Positions 55,438 to 64,000 of a stretch of DNA of 64,000 nucleotides are shown here, piece after piece (position 1 is the stretch's first letter; each line of letters opens with the position of its first letter). The DNA comes from Adiantum capillus-veneris (taxonomy: Eukaryota; Streptophyta; Polypodiopsida; Polypodiales; Pteridaceae), in contig CM043953.1 in NCBI GenBank assembly GCA_014529385.2, positions 70,820,372 to 70,884,371 of the forward strand. Direction: 5' to 3'. Below the pieces are notes generated by a model that was not told the origin of the DNA, made no database searches, and saw only the letters and a list, made by a program, of their open reading frames with translations. A program made the translations under genes and the position numbers.

Positions 55438-56390
55438 CTAGTTTTTTAGGTGTTTACAACCCAATTTTTTCTGTATTTTTGGTCCCTTTTTTTAACCAAG
55501 CCACGGAATATGGTGTGTGATAGCTCAAAACGAGCGTCTTGGCTAGGGAGACATGCCGTGCTTTTACAGCCCCCGATTCGGTTACATACAACCCTGGAAA
55601 TCCTAAAACTAGTCTTTTCCTAGGTAGGGAGAGGACTAAAATTAGTAAGTCCAAAGGGTAAGTGTGAAGGGGATGGTAGAGGACTTGAGGAACTTGTCCC
55701 ACATGCCCTCCCTTCACTTGAGGTCGTAGTCCTTATATATAAAGTGGTGTGTATAGTATATCATAAGACTGAGGACTCAGACCTAGGCCTGGGCTTGTTG
55801 GCCTTGGGCTTGGGGAACGATCCCGATCCTTCCTTTTAGGATAAGTTTTTGTTAAAATTCAATTTCCAAATTTCTTTTTGGTCTCAACGTTTTTTTCTCA
55901 AAATAGAATTTCAAAACAAACTTTTTTTGAGGATAATGTGGCCGTGTGGATGTCGAGCTCCCACATGCACACAGCAGCTCCTAGGAGCTTTGTCTAACCT
56001 CCTTGCAGCTAATTAATAGCTAATTAACTGTCTAATGTTCACAAAATTGCACACTCACAAACAGTCAACTCTACTGCTTATTGTCTTCTCTACTTCTCAC
56101 TGTCTACACTCACTAATAGATCTATTAACACCTCCACATTACAGATCTTGCAAAACTAACAAAAACCAGTACAATGCAGCACTAATAGAGCTTACAAACA
56201 ATAATAGAATCTGACAAAAACCTTCTAAAATTGTGCATTACAGTTACTTAACAAAACCTAATAGAAACCTGCTAATCTGTCCATTGTAGCCACTTAACAG
56301 TTCTCACAAAACTTAGCAAAAAACAAAAAACAGATAGAAGAAAGGCTTCCAGAGGTAGCACTGAGTTCTCCTCAAGCTTAATGCAAGGTT
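55438..56390 (-). other. Leader of element D
   Basis: Untranslated DNA between the primer site and gag on the minus strand. No ORF recognised and no copies of the C palindrome seen. Confidence 0.5.
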
Positions 56391-56409
56391 GTCCCCGATA
56401 GAGGCACCA
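56391..56409 (-). other. Primer-binding site of element D
   Basis: On the minus strand TGGTGCCTCTATCGGGGAC follows the LTR end ...CATACA by 4 nt. It shares TGGxGCCxCTxxCGGGGAC with the element C site. Confidence 0.75.
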
Positions 56410-56413
56410 AAAA

Positions 56414-56825
56414 TGTATGCTTTGCCGTACGTGTCAAAGCTGGGAAACTGCCGGTGCACTGTGTTGTGCAAGCCTCGAAAGGCTGCAAACACACAACTAG
56501 AAGAGACTAGCAAGCTCAAAGGGGCAGGGGTGTATCACTCACCGCTCAATGCTTCCGTCGTGAAGGATCCTACGCTGCAAAGAAGAAGGAGCCACTGTTG
56601 ATACTACGCTCAACCATCTCGCCACCACTAATGTTGCCGCAATGCTCTCATGCTCTCTCTCTCTCTCTCTCAAGCATACACACACACACACCTATGAGCA
56701 CACGAAGGAGAAGGAGACAGAGATGGAGCAAGAGCACTTCTTAGCTTACACCTCAGAGAATAATGATTTTTAGGTCAAATGGACCTTTTATAAGAATCTA
56801 ACCCATTCACACATGGGCGCCCACA
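56414..56825 (-). repeat. 5' LTR of element D (right end uncertain)
   Basis: The inner end (minus ...AGCATACA at 56414) is fixed by the primer site. A TATA-like CTTATAAAAGG lies at 56794-56784 on the minus strand. The outer end is proposed at TGTGGGCGCCCATG (56825) but this leaves a very short upstream part, so it may extend further. CT and CA runs occur at 56645-56690. No 3' LTR was found at the other end of D. Confidence 0.5.
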
Positions 56826-56920
56826 GTGGCTGGTCATTGCAAAACTACTATCGAAATAAGATAAGTGGTGTGTCTCTCATCAGCGATCACCTATACACCT
56901 ATATGATCGACAAGCCCGGT

Positions 56921-57392
56921 CCATGACTCAATCAAAAAAATCCTATGAGTCCGTCGAAGGTGATAGGGTGTCCGTGAGGGTTAACATCCCTCTACTCATG
57001 AAATTGGAGGCCAAATCATGGTTCAACACATTGCTAAAAGCCACTAAGAAAAATTAGGACTTGCTTAGGGCCTCTGTAAGGCATTTTAGAGAGGCACAAC
57101 CTCATAGAAACTATGACAACAGATTCAAGAATTGAAGCAGGGAAGTCTGCTAGAGTTTTCCACCTACGAGTCTAAGTTTGTGGACTTGTGGGAGCAATGG
57201 GTTGCCACATTGGAGGAGGAAGAAGGAGCTCCTAAATCTCTCAAGAAGTCCCAGTGTATTGAAGGCCTGTGTTCATCGCTCAAGGAAAAGGTCAAGGGGA
57301 GAGTCCCAACAACATACGAGTTGGCTATGGAAACAGTCTGCCTTGAAGACAAGAAACTATGGATGCAAGCAAAGTGCATCAAGTCAAAGTAA
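56921..57392 (+). pseudogene. Ty3 gag fragment 'H'
   Basis: Plus strand. RVSVRVNIPLLMKLEAKSWF (about 56967) then, after stops, FSTYESKFVDLWEQWVATLE, KSLKKSQCIEGLCSSLKEKV and PTTYELAMETVCLEDKKLW (57132-57392). The spacing fits the retrotransposon gag capsid domain. A low-complexity, His/Asn-rich stretch follows (to about 57760). No pol downstream, so it is a fragment. Confidence 0.6.
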
Positions 57393-59366
57393 TTAAGGGC
57401 AGCTCGAGTAGCCCTGGCAATTTCAATAGCTTCTCAACAACCACAACCTCAAGCGGAGAGGGAGAAGCAACAATGCCTACTATATTGCATCGCTAATTGG
57501 TTTGAAAATATTTTTGTGCATTTGGGGAAACAAGGGCATGCACCTGAAAGAGGCCAATAGCAAGGAAGAGGTCAAAGGTGACAAAATCAAGAGTAATACT
57601 ACCACAATTATTATGAGCATGGTCACAATATGCATTCTTGTCCCTAGCCTAGGAGTCAAAATTATAATAGGAACCATAAGTAAAACCAACTTTCACCACC
57701 AAGGGCAAGACCGCAACAACCACCACCACCTAAGCCAGTATAACTTGCACCATTGGTGAAAATCAAAAGACCATCAGTGCCACCTCCTCCTCAAACACAC
57801 ATTTCACTACTACCCCTAGCACAAACAGACAACAACAAGAGGCGATTAGCATCATTTGTCTTGAAGAAGATAAGGGCAAGATGAAGGAGGAAGAGTGTAC
57901 CAAAGTAACAACAAAAGGCTAAAAGAAAAGGTTGGTGGTACAAAAAAGGGCCAATTTTTTTTCCACCTACTTGTATTGTGGAGGAAACATTTGGAGGAAA
58001 ATGACGTTTGTATTTCTATTTTTTAAGATATGATGGTATTTCTACAAGCTCTTTGTACAATGTCATAATGGGCCACCCTGTGTGAGAGTAGTAGTGTCAT
58101 GACTGGATGTAGTGGCTCCAAAATTTTTGCCCTACGTTTGAACTCGAGGTGCATTGCGTGCTCTCTCACTTGTCACCTTGCACAATCCTGATATCTCTCT
58201 CTCCTTAGCATCACATGCGCTTCAGCAGCTCTACTCTCTTGCATCAACTCTCCAACAATGAGAACCCCAAAGGCCAAGGGAGATACTGCCAACAAAGCGT
58301 CACCTTCAACATGCAAACTAAAATTGAAGGCCAAGGAGAGAATTTCATCCCCTGGCAAAAGCAACAACAAAGGTGTTTCCACTCCACCCCCCCAAGAAAT
58401 AGAGCCGGAGCACAAAACCAGTCCCAACACAAGGGCTAGTGCAAAATAGTGCAAGGTTATGGACATCGATTCTCCGAACGGACCTCGTTCCTCTTTGATA
58501 AAGATGAATCAAAATCTACCAACAAATCAAGATGTGGTATGCTATTCTTTGGCATCAAGATTGTGTTAATTAACATTGCATGTTCATCCCTGTGCTTGAT
58601 GTGACATTTAAAGTTAAATGTACAAGACCAAATTTGATACTGTAGGGCATCATAGCACATTTAATCTATATCACATCAATTTTATATGATGTTTTTCACA
58701 TTTAAGGTAAGAATAAAATGGAGAATTACCCTCAACAAACCAAGTTTTGCTACACAGCAGAAGACCTGCATGAGGAGTACGACATCAGTCTCGAGGGGGT
58801 CACTATGTATAAATTATAGATATCACATTCATTCAAGGACTATTTCCAAAACTCCTTATCTGTGAATTTTTGACAAATAAACTACGCCCTTTTCCTATTC
58901 AATCTGTAATTTTTTTTCCCAATTCCATCTTATAGTACCCTTATGTATGTGAAAATGTGAGAAAAAATAAAATTTAATAGCCCTTTTGTTGCATTCACTT
59001 GATAGTCACATAATTATTAAGTGACCCCGGTGAGGCCTCGGTCTAGAAGGCAAACTCCCTAAGGACCTAACTGATGAAGAATTGCCACCCGAATAGTGGT
59101 TAACTATTTTCAAGTACAAGTACCAAAAGAATAACAAGATCTATTTAAACCATTTGCAGTCACATCTAGTGGAAGATTATAGATTCCTATTCATGTGGTG
59201 AATTGATCGACAAATTTGCTAGGTGTTACGCTTTTGAGAAATTCCATGCAACAAAAAATGACCCAGTAGGGCATAAAGTAGCATGGGCTCATTTTGGGCA
59301 AGGAGTATTGCAGATGATAGCATCTAGGAATGGCGGGCTTGACCGTAAAATTGAGTCCTGGAGGAG
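57393..59366. other. Mostly non-coding; one small basic ORF
   Basis: The frame 58258-58449 (63 codons: MRTPKAKGDTANKASPSTCK...) is Lys/Pro/Ser-rich and could be the first exon of a nuclear protein, but there is no recognised domain or continuation. The frame 59203-59391 is likewise unassigned. Confidence 0.3.
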
Positions 59367-59441
59367 CACTACAAGAGGTTCTTCATATTAGCGATGCTAG
59401 CAGTGCAACGCTCAAACGTTAAAGTCCATAGCATCACTATG

Positions 59442-59499
59442 CTCGTCGCTATGGTCGTCGCTATGCTATTTGAAGCATAGCGACGAGCATAGCGACGCC
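59442..59499. repeat. 26-bp-arm foldback of GTCGCTATG boxes
   Basis: Left arm 59442-59467, loop ATTTGA, right arm 59474-59499. The 13 bp next to the loop (TCGTCGCTATGCT / AGCATAGCGACGA) pair perfectly; the outer part has three mismatches. Confidence 0.85.
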
Positions 59500-59524
59500 G
59501 AAGACAGAGGTAAAAAATAAATTG

Positions 59525-59568
59525 AGAGTGCCAAAAACTCAGATCTCAGATATGAGTTTTGACACTCT
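59525..59568. repeat. 16-bp-arm foldback
   Basis: AGAGTGCCAAAAACTCA (59525-59541) pairs with TGAGTTTTGACACTCT (59553-59568) with one mismatch and one bulge. Confidence 0.8.
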
Positions 59569-59610
59569 AGTGAAACAGGTAAACATGCACCTCTCTCTTC
59601 TCTCTCTCTT

Positions 59611-59653
59611 CCCCCCCCCCCCCCCCCCCCCCCCCCAACACACACACACACGA
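59611..59653. repeat. C26 homopolymer joined to (CA)n
   Basis: Twenty-six C followed by AACACACACACACACAC. Length of such runs is unreliable in assemblies. Confidence 0.85.
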
Positions 59654-59974
59654 GGAGAGGAAGGAGAGCCAGGTATGCTCCCTCCCTCTCCTCCCTCTCA
59701 TGCTCTTGTTAAGTATGGAGCCTGATTTACCCTTGTAATTTTCTGTGGTAAAAGCTCACATTTGTAAGGCCCCCATTATGAGGAGAAGCCATCATGCATG
59801 AAGGAAAATCACTCACCGGAAACCAAAATTTTCACGGACAAGAATCAAGGGCAACTTTAAAGGCCTCGGGGGCGGAGGCCTCCGAGACTTTTTTTTTTCG
59901 CCGGAATATTCCTTTTCACCGGAATATTATGGCCAGACGGCGGCCGGAAAGTGGTTGGAAAACAACCGGTCGGT

Positions 59975-60118
59975 TGGTCGGAAGTCAATGGCCGGTGGCC
60001 GGTAGTCAATGGCCGATGGCCGGTGGTCGGAAGTCAATGGCCGGTGGCCGGTGGTCGGAAGTCAATGGCCAGTGGCCGGTGGCCGGTGGCCGAATTCAAT
60101 GGCCGGTGGCCGAATTCA
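59975..60118 (+). repeat. Minisatellite inside the E LTR
   Basis: Repeated GGTCGGAAGTCAATGGCC / GGCCGGTGGCC units, six or so in varied order. Confidence 0.85.
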
Positions 60119-60189
60119 AAAGCGGACTTGTCTTCTCAAGGGCGGCTACACATGGCTGTCTCTCATAAGAGAGGGCAGCCCTTTTGGCC

Positions 60190-60197
60190 TATAAAAG
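60190..60197 (+). promoter_or_regulatory. TATA box of element E
   Basis: CTATAAAAGGAGG within the LTR, 310 bp before its end. Confidence 0.8.
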
Positions 60198-60509
60198 GAG
60201 GCCATTTCTACACACATTTGATAGTGTGTGAAGTTGATGCAACAAGGTGAGTGTGAGGTGGTGAGAGTGACGCAAGGCGGGAACTCCATTAAGGGTATAA
60301 TCCCTTTGTAATACTTCTTGTTTTGAAGTACTAAAGCCATTGAGTGGCTGCTTTCCCGTGGACGTAGCCCACATTGGGTGAACCACGTATATCGTGTGTA
60401 CTCTCTCTCTCTCTCTCTCTACTCTATAATCTCGTGTATATAAATCTGTCTCTCTCCATTAAGTAATCTACTCAATTATCTATTTAGCTACGTCTTATTT
60501 CCTAACAAC

Positions 60510-60522
60510 TGGTATCAGAGCA
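60510..60522 (+). other. Primer-binding site of element E (tRNA-iMet)
   Basis: TGGTATCAGAGCA, the standard initiator-Met primer site of plant Copia elements. Confidence 0.92.
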
Positions 60523-60580
60523 AGGTTTGCTCGTAGCTAAATTATCTCAAGGAAAGGATTCCTTGAATTGAGTGGGAGTT

Positions 60581-61204
60581 ATGGCGGAGGAGGGGAAGCT
60601 CAAGATTGAGAAGTTCAACGGCAAAAACTACCAACATTGGAAGATGTAGATTGAAGACTATCTCTACCAGAAGGACCTCTATTTGCCACTAGGCGGTCTT
60701 GCGAAGAAGCCGCAACAATGGCAGATGAAGCATGGATTGTCCTGATCGAAAGGCACTGGGAACAATCGGTTAAGCTTGGCGTCAACGGTGGCCTTCAATG
60801 TTTCGGAGATGAAGACCACGGAGGACTTGATGAAGTCACTTGACGACTTCTACGAGAAACCATCGGCATCCAATAAGGTATTTCTTATGAAGCGCTTGTT
60901 CAATCTAAAGATGGCAGAGAATGGTTCAGTTGCAGAACACCTAAATGACTTTAACACAAACATAAGTCAACTTCGATCAGTGAAAATCAATTTCGATGAC
61001 GAAGTGCGAGCTCTCCTTATACTATCATCTCTACCGGATAGTTGGGACAGCCTTGTGATGGCTGTAAGTAATTCTATCTCTGGCACAAATACTCTTAAGT
61101 TTGATGATGTTGTGGGTGTTCTTCTAAGCGAGGAAATGCGAAGGAGAAGCACAGGAGAATCATCAAGTTTTGCACTATCAGTTGGAAACAAGAGGAAGGC
61201 CTAA
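60581..61204 (+). pseudogene. gag of Copia element E
   Basis: ATG 60581 begins MAEEGKLKIEKFNGKNYQHW, the usual Copia gag opening, with a stop at about 60647 and a frameshift before 60776. From 60776 the UBN2-type gag continues (EHLNDFNTNISQLRSVKINF, LLILSSLPDSWDSLVMAVSN, VLLSEEMRRRS) to 61204. The knuckle follows in another frame at 61285. Confidence 0.85.
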
Positions 61205-62325
61205 GGAGAGGTTCAAAAACCAAAAGTTTCGTGATCGCTCATTTCGGAGCAAGTCACCCCACAACAATCAATGAATTATTTAAATGCGGCAACTGCGGCA
61301 AGAAGGGCCACGTCAAGAAGGATTGCTGGTCCAAGAAGAAGAAGGAGACAGAGTCTCAAGACAACAAGCCAACATCGGAGGCCAATGTGGCAGGTAAAGT
61401 AGAGCAAGATGCTCTAATTCTCTCATTAGACAATGTGTCTAATTCCTGGATAGTAGATTCCGGGGCTTCATTCCATGCGACACCACACAAGCAACATTTC
61501 CAAGACTACACAAAGGTAATTTTGGGTATGTATACTTGGGAGATGATGAAGCTTGTGAGATTGTCGGCAAAGGTACAGTTTCTGTCAAAACTGCTAACGG
61601 AAATGAATGGAAGCTTAAAGATGTTAGGCATGTTCCTTCTCTTCGCAAAAATTTGATCTCTATAGGACAATTGGACGATGAAGGTCACAACATTGCATTC
61701 GGAAACAAACGGTGGAAGATCTCAAAGGGATCTTTGGTGGTTGCCAAGGTGAAAAGTCGGTACACTTTACTTGTGTACTGTTAAACGCAACCTTCAGCTT
61801 GTGCAGCAACTACAGAAGTTGACAGTGCGGTGTGGCACTACCGACTTGGGCATATGAGTGCCAAAGGAATGCAAATCCTTCAAACAAAGAAGCTTCTACC
61901 AGGTTTGAAAGAAGTGGACTTAGAGTTCTGTGAAGATTGTGTTTATGGTAAACAAAAGAGGGTAAAATTTCAAAAATCAGGAAATGAAAGAAAAAATAAA
62001 AAACTTGAGTTGGTTCATCTGATGTTTGGGGTCCTGCAAGTACACCATCACTTGGTGGCTCATTGTACTATGTAACATTCATAGACGATGCGACTAGAAA
62101 AACATGGGTTTATGTCATGAAGAATAAATCCGATGTATTTTCCATATTTCAAAGGTGGAAAGCCTTTGTGGAGAATGAAACAGGTACCAAGTTAAATGCC
62201 TCAGATCCGACAATGGAGGTGAATATTGCAGCCAAACTTTTGAAAGCGTTTGTGCTAGCAATGGAATTCGGAGGCAAAGGACAACCCCAAGGACACCTCA
62301 ACAAAATGGGATTTCGGAAAGGATG
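61205..62325 (+). pseudogene. Copia element E: knuckle, protease, GAG-pre, integrase N-terminal half
   Basis: CGNCGKKGHVKKDC (61285-61326), protease SWIVDSGASFHAT (about 61444), then after a shift DVRHVPSLRKNLISIGQLDD (about 61618), GAG-pre WHYRLGHMSAKGMQIL (61830) and CEDCVYGKQKRVKF. The integrase core begins with YYVTFIDDATRKTWVYVMKN (about 62064); the LRSDNGGEY motif is readable only in a shifted frame (about 62200). Confidence 0.82.
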
Positions 62326-63105
62326 AACAGGACAATCATGGAACGAGCACGAAGCATGCGGCTACATGCAGGCCTACCGCTTGAACTTTGGGCGGAAGCT
62401 GTAAGTACGTCTGTGTACTTAATCAATCGGTCACCCTCAACGGCATTGGATGGGGAGTTCCAGAAGAGGCATGGACAGGTAAACCGGGTGAATTATGCAT
62501 TTCTCAAAGTGTTTGGGTGTGAGGCTTTCATGCACATAGATAGAAGCCTAAGATCAAAGTTAGATGCAAAGTCCAAAAAGTGTTTCCTCATTGGCTATGG
62601 AGAAGGAGACTTTGGGTATCGCCTATGGAATCCTGAAGATGGTAAAATCTTAAGGAGTAGGGATGTAATTTTTAACGAACAAAATATGTACAAAGATTAC
62701 TTGGAAAGAAAACAAACAAAAGAAACAGGTGATGAGTACATGGAGCTTGAGGACGGTGAAGACTCAAGGACTGCAAACGGTGACAATGTGCAACAACGTC
62801 AACCAAATGAGGAGCCTCAACCTATTCCCCGAAGATCTACAAGAGCAAGTAGACCTCCAGAAAGGTTTGTTCCTTCCTTCAACCATCTCTTGATCTCAGA
62901 TTCTGGAGAGCCGGAATCATATGAAGAAGCTATGCAACATGAATCCAAAGAAGAATGGACGAAGAGCATGCAAGTGGAGATGGACTCACTACATCGCAAC
63001 CAAACATGGGAGTTGGTTGAGTTGCCTAAAGGTAAGCGGGCACTTCAAAACAAATGGGTGTACAAGCTAAGGAAGAAGAAGTGGGAAGAAAAGGTACAAG
63101 TCTAG
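62326..63105 (+). pseudogene. Copia element E: integrase C-terminal half and start of RT
   Basis: ERMNRTIMERARSMRLHAGL with the catalytic Glu just upstream, AVSTSVYLINRSPSTALDGE, FLKVFGCEAFMHIDRSLRSK and FLIGYGEGDFGYRLW are standard Copia integrase blocks. A charged linker ends in RRSTRASRPPERFVPS. RT starts with SYEEAMQHESKEEWTKSMQV, TWELVELPKGKRALQNKWVY and breaks at 63105. Confidence 0.85.
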
Positions 63106-64000
63106 GCTTGTGGTAAAAGGTTTTTCTCAAAAGAAAGGTATTGACTTCAATGAAATATTTTTCTCCTGTTGTAAAAATGAACTCAATTAGGCTTGTCTTA
63201 AGCCTTATGGCTGCTCATGATATAAATCTCGAGCAAATGGATGTAAATACGGCATCCCTCACGGTGACTTAGAGGAGAAATCTACATGCTTCAACCAAAG
63301 GGGTATGAAGTAAAAGGCAAAGGAGAAAATGGTTTGCAGATTAAAGAAGAGCTTGTATGGTTTAAAGCAAGCATCAAGACAATGGTACTTGAAGTTTGAT
63401 CGATGGATGTTGGATCTGGATTCACAAGATGCAACTTGGATCATTGCGTCTACACGAAGAATTTGGGAGATGGGAAATTCATCATCTATAATGTTGTATG
63501 TTGATGACATGTTGATTGCAAGTGCTAACATGCAGACATCAAAGACCTAAAAGAGGAGCTGTCCAAATCTTTTTCAATGAAAGATTTAGGTGCTGCAAAG
63601 AGGTACTTGGTATGAAAATATCAAGGGACAGGACGAAGAAGACAATAAAGCTATCTCAAGAAGATTACATCAAGAAGGTACTAGAAAGGTTTGCAATGCA
63701 AAATGCAAAACCAGTTTCTACACCTTTGGCTGGTCATTTTAAACTAACGAAGGATATGTGTCCAAAGACACAAGAGGAGATAGCCTATATGTCTAAAGTT
63801 CCATATGCTGCAGCGGTAGGTTCTCTAATGTATGCTATGGTCTGGACAAGGTCAGACATTGCACATGCAGTGGGAGTTGTGAGTAGGTTCATTGACAACC
63901 CAGGTAAAGAGCATTGGCAAGCTGTGAAGTGGATACTTCGGTATCTAAAAGGGACAACAACAAATGCTTTGTATTTTGGAGGAACTGATATTTTTCTAGA
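63106..64000 (+). pseudogene. Copia element E: RT, truncated by window end
   Basis: Several frames. KSLYGLKQASRQWYLKFDRW (about 63346) and LYVDDMLIAS (about 63493, catalytic YVDD intact), then in other frames KVPYAAAVGSLMYAM (about 63797) and ILRYLKGTTTNALYFGG (about 63940). RNase H is beyond the edge. Confidence 0.82.

Larger units (their letters stand above)
59367..59569 (+). mobile_element. CACTA-like transposon terminus with foldbacks
   Basis: CACTACAAGAGG at 59367-59378 matches the plant CACTA (En/Spm) terminal consensus CACTACAAGAA. Behind it, TTAGCGATG and repeated GTCGCTATG boxes look like subterminal repeats and form a foldback (59442-59499). The opposite terminus was not found, so this is one end or a small derivative. 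Confidence 0.45.
59707..60507 (+). repeat. 5' LTR of Copia element E
   Basis: 801 bp with TGTTA...TAACA inverted ends; the primer site begins 3 nt after it. It has a TATA box (60190-60197), a GGCCGGTGG-type minisatellite and a short CT run (about 60401-60421). Confidence 0.88.
59707..64000 (+). mobile_element. Ty1/Copia element 'E', right part outside the window
   Basis: Plus strand: 5' LTR, initiator-Met primer site, gag, CCHC knuckle, protease, GAG-pre-integrase, integrase, RT. The coding region carries several shifts. It ends at the window edge just before the RNase H motifs. Confidence 0.9.

Noticed and set aside
58258-58449. First exon of a basic nuclear protein
   Set aside because: Composition alone; no domain, no continuing exon recognised.

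Overview
This window is plant nuclear DNA made almost entirely of decayed mobile elements. The evidence is plant-type LTR retrotransposons (Ty3/Gypsy and Ty1/Copia) with plant tRNA primer sites (a TGGCGCC...CGGGGAC type and the initiator-Met type TGGTATCAGAGC), a hAT transposase remnant, a CACTA-like end, long TC/GA microsatellites, and no bacterial-style genes. I see no intact host gene. The only host-like coding piece is one short exon-like segment with an Hsp70 (HSPA12-type) ATP-binding motif at about 26.6-26.75 kb. The species cannot be told from the sequence; a large, repeat-rich land-plant genome fits best.

Layout, left to right. 0-12.1 kb: a hAT transposase pseudogene (minus strand) split by a nearly complete Ty3/Gypsy element 'A' (477-11683; LTRs 477-1017 and 11153-11683; target-site duplication GTATG). 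A carries gag, pol and, after integrase, almost 4 kb of extra coding sequence. 12.1-17.9 kb: non-coding DNA with short repeats, microsatellites and a possible SINE. 17.9-22.94 kb: remains of a minus-strand Ty3-like element 'G' with a ~716 bp tandem duplication. 22.94-26.2 kb: the 3' part of a Copia element 'F', ending in an LTR. 26.6 kb: Hsp70-like exon. 27.08-27.36 kb: three 93-bp tandem repeats. 28-30 kb: AT-rich spacer and microsatellites.

30.1-56.8 kb is a three-level nest. Minus-strand Ty3 element 'D' has its gag at 52.2-55.4 kb and its protease region at 30.6-31.9 kb. It is split by minus-strand element 'B', whose ~1.15-kb LTRs lie at about 31.9-33.1 and 51.1-52.2 kb and whose RT, RNase H and integrase lie at 36.5-33.1 kb. 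B is in turn occupied by plus-strand Athila-like element 'C' (from about 36.56 kb), with gag, protease, a gutted RT, RNase H, integrase and an unusual post-integrase ORF. The untranslated leader of C, and the DNA beyond its coding part, carry repeated copies of a 24-bp palindrome. 56.9-57.4 kb: a Ty3 gag fragment. 59.37-59.57 kb: a CACTA-like terminus with foldbacks. 59.7-64.0 kb: Copia element 'E', running off the right edge.

Most pol genes carry stops, frameshifts or lost catalytic residues, so nothing here looks autonomous. The most interesting leads are (1) the recurring 24-bp palindrome in C-type non-coding DNA, (2) a second retropepsin-like domain fused behind the integrase of C, (3) the large extra ORF block of A, and (4) the stratified insertion history. 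All calls were made by eye; no alignment, database search or folding was run.
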